Shown here: positions 7,394 through 16,701 of the stretch, piece by piece | Numbering within the stretch: the first letter of the stretch is position 1 | Layout of the letters: each line of letters starts with the position of its first letter | Assembly: GCF_018141165.1 (NCBI RefSeq) | Contig: NZ_CP058557.1 | Span: forward strand, 2,728,001 to 2,792,000 | DNA: 64,000 bases | Source of the DNA: Alkaliphilus sp. B6464 | GTDB taxonomy: Bacteria > Bacillota > Clostridia > Peptostreptococcales > Natronincolaceae | Direction of reading: 5' to 3' | Program-made: the position numbers and the translations under genes | The notes under the pieces: generated by a model | Told to the model about the DNA's origin: nothing | Database searches by the model: none | The model's input: only the letters and a program-made list of their open reading frames with translations

Positions 7394-8827
7394 TTAAACT
7401 AAACCATTAAATTGACTTGAAACTAAATATGGGTTTTCTTGGCTAACTTCCTGTTCTAACGTTAAAAAAGCATTATTAGATACAGTAGAAACTTCTTTAG
7501 ATCTTTGCTTGTTTGTTAATCTTGATTGGAATAACCTACTTCCAAAATTTTGAGGATTATCACCTACATGAACTTCCAGTCCTGAAATACTAAGTCCTTT
7601 TTCTTCCAAAGCATCTCTAAGTTGGTTTAAATTTGTCTCTATTATTTCTTTGACTGAATAGTTTTCGGCATAAATTTTCCCCGTTAGTGTTCCGTCATTT
7701 AATCCTATTTTAATAGATATCTTTCCAAGATTTTCTGGAGTTAGCTGTATACTCATTTCGTTTCTATCCTTAGACAAAAATGCACCAGCCTTATGAGCGA
7801 TCTCACTAACAAATTGCTTTTGGTCAATAATTTCATTTTTCATAACCTTTACATTAATCTTTTGATCTAACTTTTCTTGTTGAGATACTAAAACATTATC
7901 ATTAATTATTATGTCTTCATATCTCTCATGTTGTTTGAAGAAATCATCATTTTCTTTGGCATCAGATAAAGTTTGCTTATATAATTTTTTAGCTTCAGTA
8001 TTACCTTCTTCATCTATAGCAACTGCATCAACTATTGTTGTATCATTTTCAGATATGTTTTTTGTTTCCTCATCCACTAAGTCAAGTTTACTTTTTATTT
8101 CTAGTTTTTGTAGATCACTATTTTTAGTCAAATCAACATTAGTTAAAGCAAGTTCTATATTACTTTTAAGTTCTTCTAAGTTACTTAATACTTCACTTAC
8201 ATTTTCTTTTTGTGTAAAGATTATATCTTTATTGTCCAATAGTGTTTGGTCAATCAGTTTAGTTATAGTTGAAAGTGTTGTGTCGATATTCTCTTTAAGT
8301 AATTCGACTGCTTCAATATCAATTGTATCTAATAAGAGATTCAATTGATTATTTAAATCAGCTAAACTTTCCATTTCAACTATACTTAGTTCTATATTAG
8401 CCTTAGAACCATCTTTTATTTTAGATATATCTACTTGGATACTAGCAATTAAACTTTGAAGCAAAGAAAGAATATGGTCTAATAGCTCACTATTATCTTT
8501 GTGTGTAGATTCACCATCTTCAAGTTTTAACTGTTCCTTTTCTTTAGAGTCTAAAACTTTATTAGTAGGTTTTGTGTCCTTATTAGAAACTTTGTTAGAT
8601 GAAGATGTGGAGCTGCTCTCTATCTGTTTGCTTGTATTGTTGGTTGCATTCTGGTTATTATCCACAGCTTGTGCTTTCTTATCTTGCCTTTTAAAAATCA
8701 AACTTTTCTTTTCATTGTCGAAGACATCTGAAAATAGTTGTTTGTCCTTGCGGGTAGATATTTGATCCTTAGTTACAATAGTGTTTTTTTGACTAAGTAG
8801 GTTGTGTATACCTGCTGTATTCATCAT
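7394..8827 (-). CDS. fliK: Flagellar hook-length control protein FliK
   Basis: A 477-residue protein with a long, low-complexity, S/N/K/E-rich N-terminal half and a globular C-terminal FliK domain. The latter (about residues 330-430) contains MSIQLTPENLGKISIKIGLND and LRDALEEKGLSISGLEVHVG. FliK is secreted as a ruler and flips export specificity by contacting FlhB when the hook reaches its length. Position before flgD and flgE supports the call. Two consecutive ATGs follow a GGAGGTG site; either could serve. A dispersed hairpin repeat (8858-8960) fills its leader. Confidence 0.9.
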   Translation of the reverse strand: MMNTAGIHNLLSQKNTIVTKDQISTRKDKQLFSDVFDNEKKSLIFKRQDKKAQAVDNNQNATNNTSKQIESSSTSSSNKVSNKDTKPTNKVLDSKEKEQLKLEDGESTHKDNSELLDHILSLLQSLIASIQVDISKIKDGSKANIELSIVEMESLADLNNQLNLLLDTIDIEAVELLKENIDTTLSTITKLIDQTLLDNKDIIFTQKENVSEVLSNLEELKSNIELALTNVDLTKNSDLQKLEIKSKLDLVDEETKNISENDTTIVDAVAIDEEGNTEAKKLYKQTLSDAKENDDFFKQHERYEDIIINDNVLVSQQEKLDQKINVKVMKNEIIDQKQFVSEIAHKAGAFLSKDRNEMSIQLTPENLGKISIKIGLNDGTLTGKIYAENYSVKEIIETNLNQLRDALEEKGLSISGLEVHVGDNPQNFGSRLFQSRLTNKQRSKEVSTVSNNAFLTLEQEVSQENPYLVSSQFNGLV

Positions 8828-8857
8828 TCTAATTTCACCTCCTTTCTATTTTTTTAT

Positions 8858-8960
8858 AATACATGAAAACTATAAATCTCTTTAATATACACTTTCCATA
8901 AAATCCATTAGAACAAAGGCTTGTTTCATTTAAAAGGCTTATTCAAAAGCCTTTGTTCTA
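8858..8960. repeat. Dispersed two-hairpin repeat, copy 1 (motE-fliK spacer)
   Basis: This spacer shares about 100 bp of clear similarity with the fabG-acpP spacer at 37947-38047. The core (around 8880-8903) matches copy 2 nearly base for base around TTAATATACAC and ATAAAAT. Copy 1 contains a perfect 14-bp inverted repeat (8909-8922 with 8947-8960) and a weaker one (8858-8864 with 8903-8909). Both copies lie between co-directional genes of an operon and have the same two-hairpin architecture. It could be a small non-autonomous mobile element or a structured mRNA element. No protein is encoded. Confidence 0.75.
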
Positions 8961-8964
8961 AACT

Positions 8965-10200
8965 TTAATCTAATAGTTTTTTAGAAAGAAGAATCCTATT
9001 CTTTTCACTCATTCTTTTTATCACTTCTGCTACCTTATTTGCTTTTAACTTGCTTAAGACATCAATTACCAATTGTGCTTCATTAAATACAATATCTTCA
9101 GTATCATTTAAACTATATTTTTGATATACCTCATTTTTGTTTAACATAGTCTCTAGCATTTTTGCTAGTTCATCAATAGATGTTTTTTCATATACAGAAG
9201 CTAATTCCACTATTTTTTTATCATAATCCTTATAAATTCCAACTCCTTTTATAATTGCAGGAGAAATATTTGGAGTCTCTTTTAATAACTCTTGTAACTG
9301 ATTAATCTCATCGAATAGAGTTAACATAAAATCATTATCGTCAACTTCAGATAATATCCTAGATGACTTCACAATTGTTAACTCTTTAAATATGAAAGCT
9401 AGTTCCTCTATACTATATATTTTTAAATTTCCTAATTCAGCTACAGCCTCATCAAGAGACTTATTCTCATATGCTAGAGCTAGGGCAAATAGTTTTTGTT
9501 GTTTTGTTTCTAATTCCTGAAGTTTTTTTTCAATATTTCTTAATGAACTACTAGGTAACTTATATTTAATTTGCCTTCCTAACTCTACATCTAAATAGAA
9601 TAGATATTTAGATGCTTGATCAGGCTTTAAATTTTGAAATAGGTTAACTAATTCATCTACAGATATTTCATTGCTTGCATAGGTTCTTTCTATTTCCTGC
9701 ACACCTTTAGAGAGAGTTAAGGATGTATAATACTTTTGCAACGAATTTATTTTTTCTTCACTATCTTTATCAATCTCGCTTAAAATTCTATTTATAGGAT
9801 CATTTTTTAAGTTTAATAACCTCAAATCTTCTTTTACTTTTTTCATTTTATTTGGATTTTCTTTACTCATTAGGATTAATAAATCCTTAAATAGTTCCTC
9901 GTCCTCTCCCTTTACAATAAGCAGCTTATCTACAATTCTACTTTGATCCAAATCTACATAATGCTTAGCAATATTTTTTTTAAGCTGTTCTCTCTCATTT
10001 TTTGTAGGTATAGATTGAAAGTAACTTCCTATACTCCCAGGTAATCCAGATAAAATCTTATTGGCATTATCTTTAAAATTTTCATTGCCGAAATACATTA
10101 TACCCATGATTATTAATGGTAAAGCAATGAAGGATATAAGCATAATGGACAAAGTTTTAATAAAGGACTTTTCTTTAAATTCTTCTCTATTTATAGCCAT
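8965..10200 (-). CDS. MotE/YlxF-like flagellar membrane protein
   Basis: This 411-residue protein has a single N-terminal membrane helix (about residues 15-35) and a long helical extracytoplasmic part. MgtE-N/FliG-like helical repeats recur: EISVDELVNLFQNLKPDQASKY, YSIEELAFIFKELTIVKSSRIL and VIDVLSKLKANKVAEVIKRM. It occupies the ylxF slot between fliJ and fliK. In proteobacteria the related MotE acts as a stator-associated chaperone for MotC; here the function is only inferred. It is about twice the usual YlxF/MotE length (near 200), apparently through duplication of the repeat unit. The ribosome binding site is AAAGGGGGA. Confidence 0.7.
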   Translation of the reverse strand: MAINREEFKEKSFIKTLSIMLISFIALPLIIMGIMYFGNENFKDNANKILSGLPGSIGSYFQSIPTKNEREQLKKNIAKHYVDLDQSRIVDKLLIVKGEDEELFKDLLILMSKENPNKMKKVKEDLRLLNLKNDPINRILSEIDKDSEEKINSLQKYYTSLTLSKGVQEIERTYASNEISVDELVNLFQNLKPDQASKYLFYLDVELGRQIKYKLPSSSLRNIEKKLQELETKQQKLFALALAYENKSLDEAVAELGNLKIYSIEELAFIFKELTIVKSSRILSEVDDNDFMLTLFDEINQLQELLKETPNISPAIIKGVGIYKDYDKKIVELASVYEKTSIDELAKMLETMLNKNEVYQKYSLNDTEDIVFNEAQLVIDVLSKLKANKVAEVIKRMSEKNRILLSKKLLD

Positions 10201-10211
10201 TGGATCCCCCT

Positions 10212-10652
10212 TTATCTACACACAGCTTTATAGGATACAATTTCATCAGTTAAAGCATCTTCTTTTTTTAGCTGATTGTATTTATGCTCTTCATAGTCTT
10301 TTTCTTTTAATTTCTCAAACACCTTTTTTTGTTTTGAAGCCTCCAGCAGTTGTTTCCTTCTATTTTCTGTTTCAAATTCCGATTGTTCTACCACATTTAA
10401 CTGTTTATCTATAATGTTTTGCATTATATCTAAATTATTAGATATACTCCTAAGTTCGCTTATTTTTACTATTTTATTTGACTTTTCTTGCCATTGGATT
10501 ATCATATCATTTTTTCTCTGAAATAATCTTTGTAAGTGCTCCTGCTCAGTTACTAGTTTCTTCATTGAAATGCCAAGTTTATTTTTTCTATCTTCTTCAA
10601 TTTTTTCTTTAGTATTTAAAATAGTATCAAATCGAAAGATAAATTTTTCCAT
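10212..10652 (-). CDS. fliJ: Flagellar export chaperone FliJ
   Basis: A 146-residue, almost entirely helical, charged protein with an FRFDTILNTKEKIEED start, as in FliJ, and heptad-like coiled coil across its length. FliJ sits in the centre of the FliI hexamer and links the export ATPase to FlhA. The gene lies directly after fliI and before the motE/ylxF-type gene, the standard Firmicutes order. Sequence identity in this family is low, so the call relies on the N-terminal pattern, size and position. Confidence 0.88.
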   Translation of the reverse strand: MEKFIFRFDTILNTKEKIEEDRKNKLGISMKKLVTEQEHLQRLFQRKNDMIIQWQEKSNKIVKISELRSISNNLDIMQNIIDKQLNVVEQSEFETENRRKQLLEASKQKKVFEKLKEKDYEEHKYNQLKKEDALTDEIVSYKAVCR

Positions 10653-10663
10653 TATTATCCTCC

Positions 10664-11977
10664 TTATGCTAGAATTTGTTGCATAACCTTAACTGCATCA
10701 TCAAAGCTAGTTTTATCTTGTCTTTCCTGTTGCAAAAATTCGTTTATACCATCAATTTTACTAATAGCTTCATCTATTTTTTTATTTGTTCCTTTAATAT
10801 AGGCCCCTATATTTATTAGATCTTCCGAACTATTATATATAGATAATAGTTCCTTAATTTGATTTGACAACTGAGTGTGATCTTTGCTAACTACATTTGG
10901 CATTACCCTACTTACACTAGCTAGAATATCTATAGCTGGATAATGATTACGGTTAGCAATTTTTCTTGACAAAACAATATGCCCGTCCAATATTCCCCTA
11001 ACCGTGTCCGCTATAGGTTCGTTCATATCATCCCCATCTACTAATACAGTGTATAATCCTGTTATAGAACCTTTATCTGATGTTCCCGATCTTTCTAACA
11101 ACTTAGGTAACACTGCAAAAACTGAAGGAGTATATCCTCTAGTTACAGGTGGTTCTCCAATAGCTAAGCCAACCTCTCTTTGGGCCATAGAAAATCTTGT
11201 TAAAGAGTCCATCATTAGTATTACATTTTTTCCTTGATCCCTGAAATATTCAGCTATAGATGTGGCTAGCAACGCTCCCTTCATTCGAATAAGGGCTGGC
11301 TGATCTGAGGTTGCTACAACAAGAACGGATCGTTTTAATCCTTCTTCCTGTAGGTCGTTCTCTATAAACTCCCTAACCTCCCTGCCACGTTCTCCTATTA
11401 AAGCTATTACATTTATATCTGCTTGAGTATTTCTAGCTATCATTCCAAGCAATGTACTTTTACCAACACCACTACCTGCAAATATACCTATCCTTTGTCC
11501 ATTTCCACAGGTTAATAAACCATCTATTGCCCTAACTCCCAATGCTAAAGGTTCTTCTATTTTAGTACGAAGCAATGGGTTTGGTGGTGATGCCATAACA
11601 GGATATGTTTTGCAACTATCTAATGGGCCTTTCCCATCTATTGGATTTCCCAATCCGTCTAGGACACGACCAAGCAATGATTCTCCAACATTCACTTCCA
11701 TAGTAGTTCCCAAAGCCTCCACCTTGCTACCTGGACCAATCCCTTCCATTTCACCTAATGGCATAAGTAGAACTTTTTTTTCTTTAAATCCAACCACCTC
11801 TGCCAAAATGGGTTCTGTGCCTTTCAGTGTGTATATTCTACATATTTCACCTAGTTTTACAGCTGGTCCTATAGATTCGATTGTTAATCCTATAACTTGA
11901 GAAACATAGCCAGTATATTTAATTAAATCTAACTTTAAAAGCCTATTTTCATATTTTTCTAATGAAATAGTGTGCAT
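10664..11977 (-). CDS. fliI: Flagellum-specific export ATPase FliI
   Basis: A 437-residue ATPase of the F1-beta/type III secretion family. The nucleotide-binding domain has P-loop FAGSGVGKSTLLG (about residues 167-179), GERGREVREF, the Walker B strand VILMMDSLTRF and the arginine-containing GLYTVLVDGDDMNEPIADT loop. FliI hydrolyses ATP at the base of the export gate with FliH and FliJ, encoded on either side. The ribosome binding region overlaps the end of fliH, only four bases upstream, so coupling is likely. Confidence 0.96.
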   Translation of the reverse strand: MHTISLEKYENRLLKLDLIKYTGYVSQVIGLTIESIGPAVKLGEICRIYTLKGTEPILAEVVGFKEKKVLLMPLGEMEGIGPGSKVEALGTTMEVNVGESLLGRVLDGLGNPIDGKGPLDSCKTYPVMASPPNPLLRTKIEEPLALGVRAIDGLLTCGNGQRIGIFAGSGVGKSTLLGMIARNTQADINVIALIGERGREVREFIENDLQEEGLKRSVLVVATSDQPALIRMKGALLATSIAEYFRDQGKNVILMMDSLTRFSMAQREVGLAIGEPPVTRGYTPSVFAVLPKLLERSGTSDKGSITGLYTVLVDGDDMNEPIADTVRGILDGHIVLSRKIANRNHYPAIDILASVSRVMPNVVSKDHTQLSNQIKELLSIYNSSEDLINIGAYIKGTNKKIDEAISKIDGINEFLQQERQDKTSFDDAVKVMQQILA

Positions 11978-11981
11978 CCTA

Positions 11982-12773
11982 TCACTCGCCTTTTAGAATA
12001 TCATGAAATGTTTGTTCAATTTGTGCTATTTGGGTTTGAATACTTGCATCTACTGTACCTGAAGTTGTTTCAATAATAATACTACCAGTTTCCAGTGCTG
12101 GGTCCTTTTTCACTTCTATAGTGTCTATTCCTTCTGTCATCATATATATTTTGTTTTTAGATGAATTAACTATTTCATGATCATTTGTACTTACACGAAT
12201 TATTAAGCTATCTGTATATGTACACTTTTCAATACCTTTTTCAACAAGATTAAGCAATAAAGCATGTTCTTTTTCTAATTCATAATTTAAAACTTTCTTA
12301 ACGCATGAAATTACCAATTCTACTATTTCATTTTCTAAAGATTTAGCCATAGCCTTTTTTTCTAACAATGCATTTTCCTTTATCTCTTTAGCTTCCTCAA
12401 TTATAGAGTCTACTTCTTTTAGCCCTATCTCTTGACCCTGCACTATCCCTTTGCTATATCCTTCTTCTCTTGCAGCCTCTATAATTTCACTAGCTTTTGT
12501 ATAAGCTTCTGAAATTATAGCTTCTCTTTCTTCTTGGGCCTTACCGAGAATTTCATTGCACTCTAACTCTACATTTTCTAGCAAGCTATCTGCATCTTTT
12601 TTTGCTTTATCCATTATTGCTTCAGCATCTTTACTTATTTGTTCATTTACTTGTACTTGATCATCTTTTTGTTTGTCTAAATTTTCACTATGCTTCACTA
12701 TTTGATTGATTTGAAGCTTAATCATTTTTTCTTCACCTAAAACAATTTCATTTCTTTTATATACTCTAGACAA
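11982..12773 (-). CDS. fliH: Flagellar assembly protein FliH
   Basis: A 263-residue regulator of FliI. The N-terminal SRVYKRNEIVL matches the FliH start motif. A long A/E/K-rich coiled coil (about residues 35-150) follows, with small-residue repeats such as GYSKGIVQGQEIGLKE. The C terminus (about 160-260) resembles the V/F-ATPase E or delta stator end. Translation is predicted from TTG at 12771-12773 with a GGGGGAG site, overlapping the fliG stop by 8 bases. An internal ATG at 12725 would drop the conserved FliH start and is therefore less likely. Confidence 0.9.
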   Translation of the reverse strand: MSRVYKRNEIVLGEEKMIKLQINQIVKHSENLDKQKDDQVQVNEQISKDAEAIMDKAKKDADSLLENVELECNEILGKAQEEREAIISEAYTKASEIIEAAREEGYSKGIVQGQEIGLKEVDSIIEEAKEIKENALLEKKAMAKSLENEIVELVISCVKKVLNYELEKEHALLLNLVEKGIEKCTYTDSLIIRVSTNDHEIVNSSKNKIYMMTEGIDTIEVKKDPALETGSIIIETTSGTVDASIQTQIAQIEQTFHDILKGE

Positions 12774-13785
12774 TTATTTCATCTCCCCCACCTCGAGAAA
12801 TGATGATTTCTCCTGCCTCTTCTAATCTCCTAATAATATTAACTATTTTTTGTTGTGCCTCTTCTACATCTCTTAGTCTAACAGGTCCCATAAAGTCCAT
12901 ATCTTCCTTTATCATTTCTGCCATACGTTTTGACATATTAGCATAAATAACATCGGCGACTTCTTTGGTTGCTCCCTTTAATGCCACTGCTAATTCTTTA
13001 TTATCAGTATCTCTAATAAATCTTTGAATAGATGTACTATCCAAGCCAATGATATCTTCAAATACAAACATTCTCTTTCTAATTTCCTCAGCTAATTCTA
13101 TATCTTGAATTTCTAATGTATCCATAATATTCTTCTCTGTACCCCTATCAACAGAGTTAAGTATATCCACAATTGACTGTATACCTCCTGCCGATGTGTA
13201 GTCTTGGTTAACTAAAGAAGACAGTTTTCTTTCTAATACCATTTCAACTTCCCTAATGACTTCAGGTGAAGTTCTATCCATAGTAGCAATTCTTTGTGCT
13301 ACTTCCGACTGCTTTCCTTGAGGTAAAGCAGATAATATTTGTGCTGATTGGGCTGAGGATAAATACGCAAGTATTAGCGCAATTGTTTGTGGATGCTCAT
13401 TTTGAATATAATTCAGCAATTGACTCGGATCAGCCTTTCGAGCAAAATCAAATGGCTTAACTTGTAAAGAGGCTGTTAGCTTATTTATAATATCCATTGC
13501 CTTCTGAGACCCTAAAGCCTTTTCGAGCACATCCTTAGCATAATTAATACCACCTTCAGAAATATACTCTTGTGCTAGACATATTTCATAAAATTCATCT
13601 AAAACCCTGTCTTTTTCTTCAGGAGATACTTTTCGCATATTTGCGATTTCTAATGTAAGTTCTTCTATTTCTTCATTACTCAAATGTTTGAAAATTTGAG
13701 CAGAGTATTCTGGTCCTAAGCTTATTAATAGTATTGCAGCTTTTTCTCTTCCAGTAATATCTCCTTTAGACACTCTTCTCGCCAT
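12766..13785 (-). CDS. fliG: Flagellar motor switch protein FliG
   Basis: This 339-residue protein has the three helical FliG domains: an N-terminal domain binding FliF (GREKAAILLISLGPEYSAQIFKHL, residues about 10-35), a middle armadillo-like domain containing EHPQTIALIL, and a C-terminal torque domain. The charged helix in the last domain includes RKRMFVFEDI and RFIRDTDNKELAVALKG. The start at 13785 (ARRVSKGD) follows AGAGGTG; an upstream in-frame ATG at 13806 lies inside the end of fliF. FliG is the rotor protein facing MotA. Confidence 0.96.
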   Translation of the reverse strand: MARRVSKGDITGREKAAILLISLGPEYSAQIFKHLSNEEIEELTLEIANMRKVSPEEKDRVLDEFYEICLAQEYISEGGINYAKDVLEKALGSQKAMDIINKLTASLQVKPFDFARKADPSQLLNYIQNEHPQTIALILAYLSSAQSAQILSALPQGKQSEVAQRIATMDRTSPEVIREVEMVLERKLSSLVNQDYTSAGGIQSIVDILNSVDRGTEKNIMDTLEIQDIELAEEIRKRMFVFEDIIGLDSTSIQRFIRDTDNKELAVALKGATKEVADVIYANMSKRMAEMIKEDMDFMGPVRLRDVEEAQQKIVNIIRRLEEAGEIIISRGGGDEIIV

Positions 13786-13795
13786 ATGTTCACCT

Positions 13796-15337
13796 CTAAT
13801 CTTCATTCAGCCAATTCTTTAAAAGTTGTGCAACCGCATCGGGTTTTTTATTTACCAACTTTTCAATCTGCTGCTTAACTTGAGATCCAGATAATTCCAA
13901 ATCTATTTCTTGTATAGTATCTGGTATAATCATTTCTTCAATAGGTTCTATAATTTCTTCTTTAGATCTTCTATTTTTACTTACTATAAAGTATGTAGCG
14001 CCTAAAATAGTAGCTAATATAATTCCTATTGCCCATAATGGTGGCATTGCAGATGTTGTTTTTGACAAGTTATCATCTCCGGTACTATCAAAAGCATTTT
14101 TAAACTCCTGAACGCCAACCTGTACTACCTTTGTATCTAATCCAGCGGCTGCTGATATTATATTAGTTAAATCTTGTTTTTCTTCTACAGTTAAATCCCC
14201 ATCGGCTAGAGCTGCTCTATTAAGAAAAACAGCTACAGTAACATCCTTAACCTGACCTTGAGCCTTAACAATTTTCTTATACAATTCGTTAATCTCATAG
14301 TTAATTGTCTTACTTGCTTCAGAATAGGTTGAGTAATCTTCATCACCCTCTACATATTCAGGAATATCTTCTGTATTGGTATCAGTTCCAGGTGCCCCGC
14401 CATTCCCACCATTTTTTACATTTTGTCTTAGTTCCTGCATACTTCTTGGTATACCTGTGGTTTCACCTTCAATTGGCGGTGCAAATTCTTTTATCTCTGT
14501 TACTTCACTATCAAAATCTAATTTAACATTAGCCATAACAACTACATTTCCATGTCCATAAACATTAGATAAAAAATTAGTAATACTTCGTTCAAGCTCA
14601 TTTTTAACACTTTGTTGCAATGCTATATTGCTATTTGAATTAAATACATCCGAATTTTCTTCTACTCTTTGGTTTAATACCCTACCATCACTTCCATGAA
14701 TCGTAACATTCTCTGGTTCAAGGCCTTCAACAGCATTTGACACTAAAATAGCAATGCCATTTATACTATTGCTATCTAAAACGGCATTGCCTTCGAGGTC
14801 TAGCCTTACAGATGCTTTTGCTCCACTTTGATTATTATTAATAATAAAGCCTGATTTTTCCGGCACAACCAACGCGACATCTGCGCTTTTAACTCCACGT
14901 ATTTCTTCTATTATGCTAGACAGATAATTTTGTAGAGCATATATGTAACGCTTCGATCGTTCTTCACTTGTCATCATAAACGAGTTGCCAGAAAATGCAT
15001 CTTCAAAGGAAAACTTTGCTGATGGTAATCCTTGGGTAGCTACTACAACTTGAGCTCTTTTTTCATCGGCCTTAGGCACCAAAACAGTCCCACTAGTCTG
15101 ACCAATCTTAGCTCGTATATTATTACCCTCTAATGTTTCCACTATTGCACCAGTTTGCTCTGGAGCAAGATTTCTATATAATTCTATATATTCTGGTCGG
15201 GTAAAATAATAAATTATTCCAGTTAGTGCTAATAATGTAAAAATCGTGGCTGAGAAAAACATAATCCTTTGTTTTTTTTCAAGCCCCTGGAAGTAGTCAT
15301 TTAGTTGATTTTTAATCTGACTTAAAGAATCTGACAT
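13796..15337 (-). CDS. fliF: Flagellar MS-ring protein FliF
   Basis: A 513-residue protein with membrane helices near residues 26-46 and 428-450. The intervening extracytoplasmic ring-building motifs include PEYIELYRNLAPEQTGAIVETL and SFEDAFSGN. The periplasmic beta-collar segment contains the Gly/Asn-rich stretch VKNGGNGGAPG. The short C-terminal tail (IEKLVNKKPDAVAQLLKNWLNED) is the FliG-binding peptide. FliF forms the MS ring on which the motor and export gate assemble. Size is normal for Firmicutes. The stop is 10 bases before the fliG start. Confidence 0.96.
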   Translation of the reverse strand: MSDSLSQIKNQLNDYFQGLEKKQRIMFFSATIFTLLALTGIIYYFTRPEYIELYRNLAPEQTGAIVETLEGNNIRAKIGQTSGTVLVPKADEKRAQVVVATQGLPSAKFSFEDAFSGNSFMMTSEERSKRYIYALQNYLSSIIEEIRGVKSADVALVVPEKSGFIINNNQSGAKASVRLDLEGNAVLDSNSINGIAILVSNAVEGLEPENVTIHGSDGRVLNQRVEENSDVFNSNSNIALQQSVKNELERSITNFLSNVYGHGNVVVMANVKLDFDSEVTEIKEFAPPIEGETTGIPRSMQELRQNVKNGGNGGAPGTDTNTEDIPEYVEGDEDYSTYSEASKTINYEINELYKKIVKAQGQVKDVTVAVFLNRAALADGDLTVEEKQDLTNIISAAAGLDTKVVQVGVQEFKNAFDSTGDDNLSKTTSAMPPLWAIGIILATILGATYFIVSKNRRSKEEIIEPIEEMIIPDTIQEIDLELSGSQVKQQIEKLVNKKPDAVAQLLKNWLNED

Positions 15338-15361
15338 TAACTCACCTCTCTTCTGCTACGA

Positions 15362-15664
15362 TTAAATCTGCATCCTCATTATTTCTCTATATGCATCTAA
15401 AACTTTATTTCTAATTTGCATAGTTAGCTGAAGGGCAATATCGGCTTTTTGGGCTGCTATCATAGCCTCGTGTATGTTTTCCAATTCACCTGTGGCTAAC
15501 TTTAAGCTATATTGTTCTGATTCCTTTTCAAGTGAGCTTACTTTCTCCAAAGACTCATTTAAAAATGTAGAAAAAGATACTGTGCTTTTTGATGTTTCTT
15601 CTGAATAATTATCTATAGATCCAAGCTTTACTGTATTAAGCTGACTGATATTATTAATTTTCAT
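15362..15664 (-). CDS. fliE: Flagellar hook-basal body protein FliE
   Basis: A 100-residue protein with the FliE pattern: a variable start, SFSTFLNESLEKVSSLEK, then the conserved GELENIHEAMIAAQKADIALQLTMQIRNKVLDAY helix pair near the C terminus. FliE joins the MS ring to the proximal rod. It lies between flgC and fliF, as in all Firmicutes fla operons. Notable: 45 bp of its coding sequence (15564-15608, residues about 20-34) recur exactly in the comM-dprA spacer at 21427-21471. Confidence 0.95.
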   Translation of the reverse strand: MKINNISQLNTVKLGSIDNYSEETSKSTVSFSTFLNESLEKVSSLEKESEQYSLKLATGELENIHEAMIAAQKADIALQLTMQIRNKVLDAYREIMRMQI

Positions 15665-15678
15665 TGTATGTTTCTCCT

Positions 15679-16122
15679 TTATTTACCGATTTCTAAAGCT
15701 TTAAGAGCCATACTTTTTGTTCCGTTTAATGCTGTAACATTGGCCTCGTATGCTCTAGTTGCCGAAATCATATTCGCCATTTCAGTAACTATATCTACAT
15801 TTGGCATTAATACATATCCACTTTCATCAGCGTCTGGATGTCCAGGTTCATAAACTTTTTTATATGGTGACGAATCATTTTGAATTGACGATATCTCCAC
15901 CCCTGTTAAATTTGATGCTTTCCCGTTTGATCGTCTAAGATACTCAGAAAAGGGCATGTTGTTATCCTTGCTTTTGAATATAGCCACTTGTCTTCTATAT
16001 GGAGTGCCATTAGCTGTTCTTGTTGTATTAGCATTAGCTATATTTTTTGTAACTATATCCATCCTTAATCTTTCTGCTGTTAATCCTGAAGCACTAATAT
16101 TAATCGAGTTGAAAATTGACAC
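15679..16122 (-). CDS. flgC: Flagellar basal-body rod protein FlgC
   Basis: A 147-residue rod protein. The N-terminal helix contains INISASGLTAERLRMDIVTKN with the IANANTT turn. The C terminus carries VTEMANMISATRAYEANVTALN, the rod/hook family D0 helix. The segment YVLMPNVDIV is typical of FlgC. It forms the proximal rod with FlgB and is encoded between flgB and fliE. Confidence 0.96.
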   Translation of the reverse strand: MSIFNSINISASGLTAERLRMDIVTKNIANANTTRTANGTPYRRQVAIFKSKDNNMPFSEYLRRSNGKASNLTGVEISSIQNDSSPYKKVYEPGHPDADESGYVLMPNVDIVTEMANMISATRAYEANVTALNGTKSMALKALEIGK

Positions 16123-16128
16123 TAATAC

Positions 16129-16524
16129 CTACCTCCCTTCATTAATAACAAATTTTATTTTTTGAAATCCACTTTGCATTCTACTTGTTAAAGTATTGTA
16201 TAAAATTTCATTTTTAGCTCTCTCTGCCATTTCCACATCAATGTCCACATTGTTTTTATCTCTTCGAGTACTAAAACTATCTTCAGTTTTTATTTTATAT
16301 TTTAGCTCCTCAATATTTCCCCCGTTTATATGTATATGTTTTGGGTTTGTAACAGCTCCTTTTAATTTTTCTTCTGCCAAACTATCTTTTAAAATATCTT
16401 CAAAAACTACTTGTGACTTTTTAAAGTTGGGTGTCTCTGCATTAGCAATATTATTTGTAATTATTTCATTACGCTTCCATGAAGCATCTAAAGCTTTTGA
16501 TAGAATATTAATATTATTATACAT
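16129..16524 (-). CDS. flgB: Flagellar basal-body rod protein FlgB
   Basis: A 131-residue first gene of the flagellar operon. Residues 1-40 include the rod signature SWKRNEIITNNIANAETPNFKKSQV. The C-terminal NILYNTLTSRMQSGFQKIKFVI matches FlgB. FlgB starts the proximal rod. The start at 16524 is preferred because GGAGG lies 5 bases upstream; the in-frame ATG at 16536 would sit on top of that site. The spacer upstream (16525-16959) separates it from codY and contains the codY terminator and a possible promoter. Confidence 0.94.
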   Translation of the reverse strand: MYNNINILSKALDASWKRNEIITNNIANAETPNFKKSQVVFEDILKDSLAEEKLKGAVTNPKHIHINGGNIEELKYKIKTEDSFSTRRDKNNVDIDVEMAERAKNEILYNTLTSRMQSGFQKIKFVINEGR

Positions 16525-16701
16525 ATTTCCCTCCATCGATATATTTCGATATTTTTCATGTTTTGTATCATTTAACCAACTTTCTTTTTAACTAAGTATA
16601 CATCATCTTACAACAATAATAAAGATTTTACAGAGTAACGGACATATGAAATATGATTAAATGCATCATCTCTATAGACCATTGTTTAAAACCTCATATT
16701 G

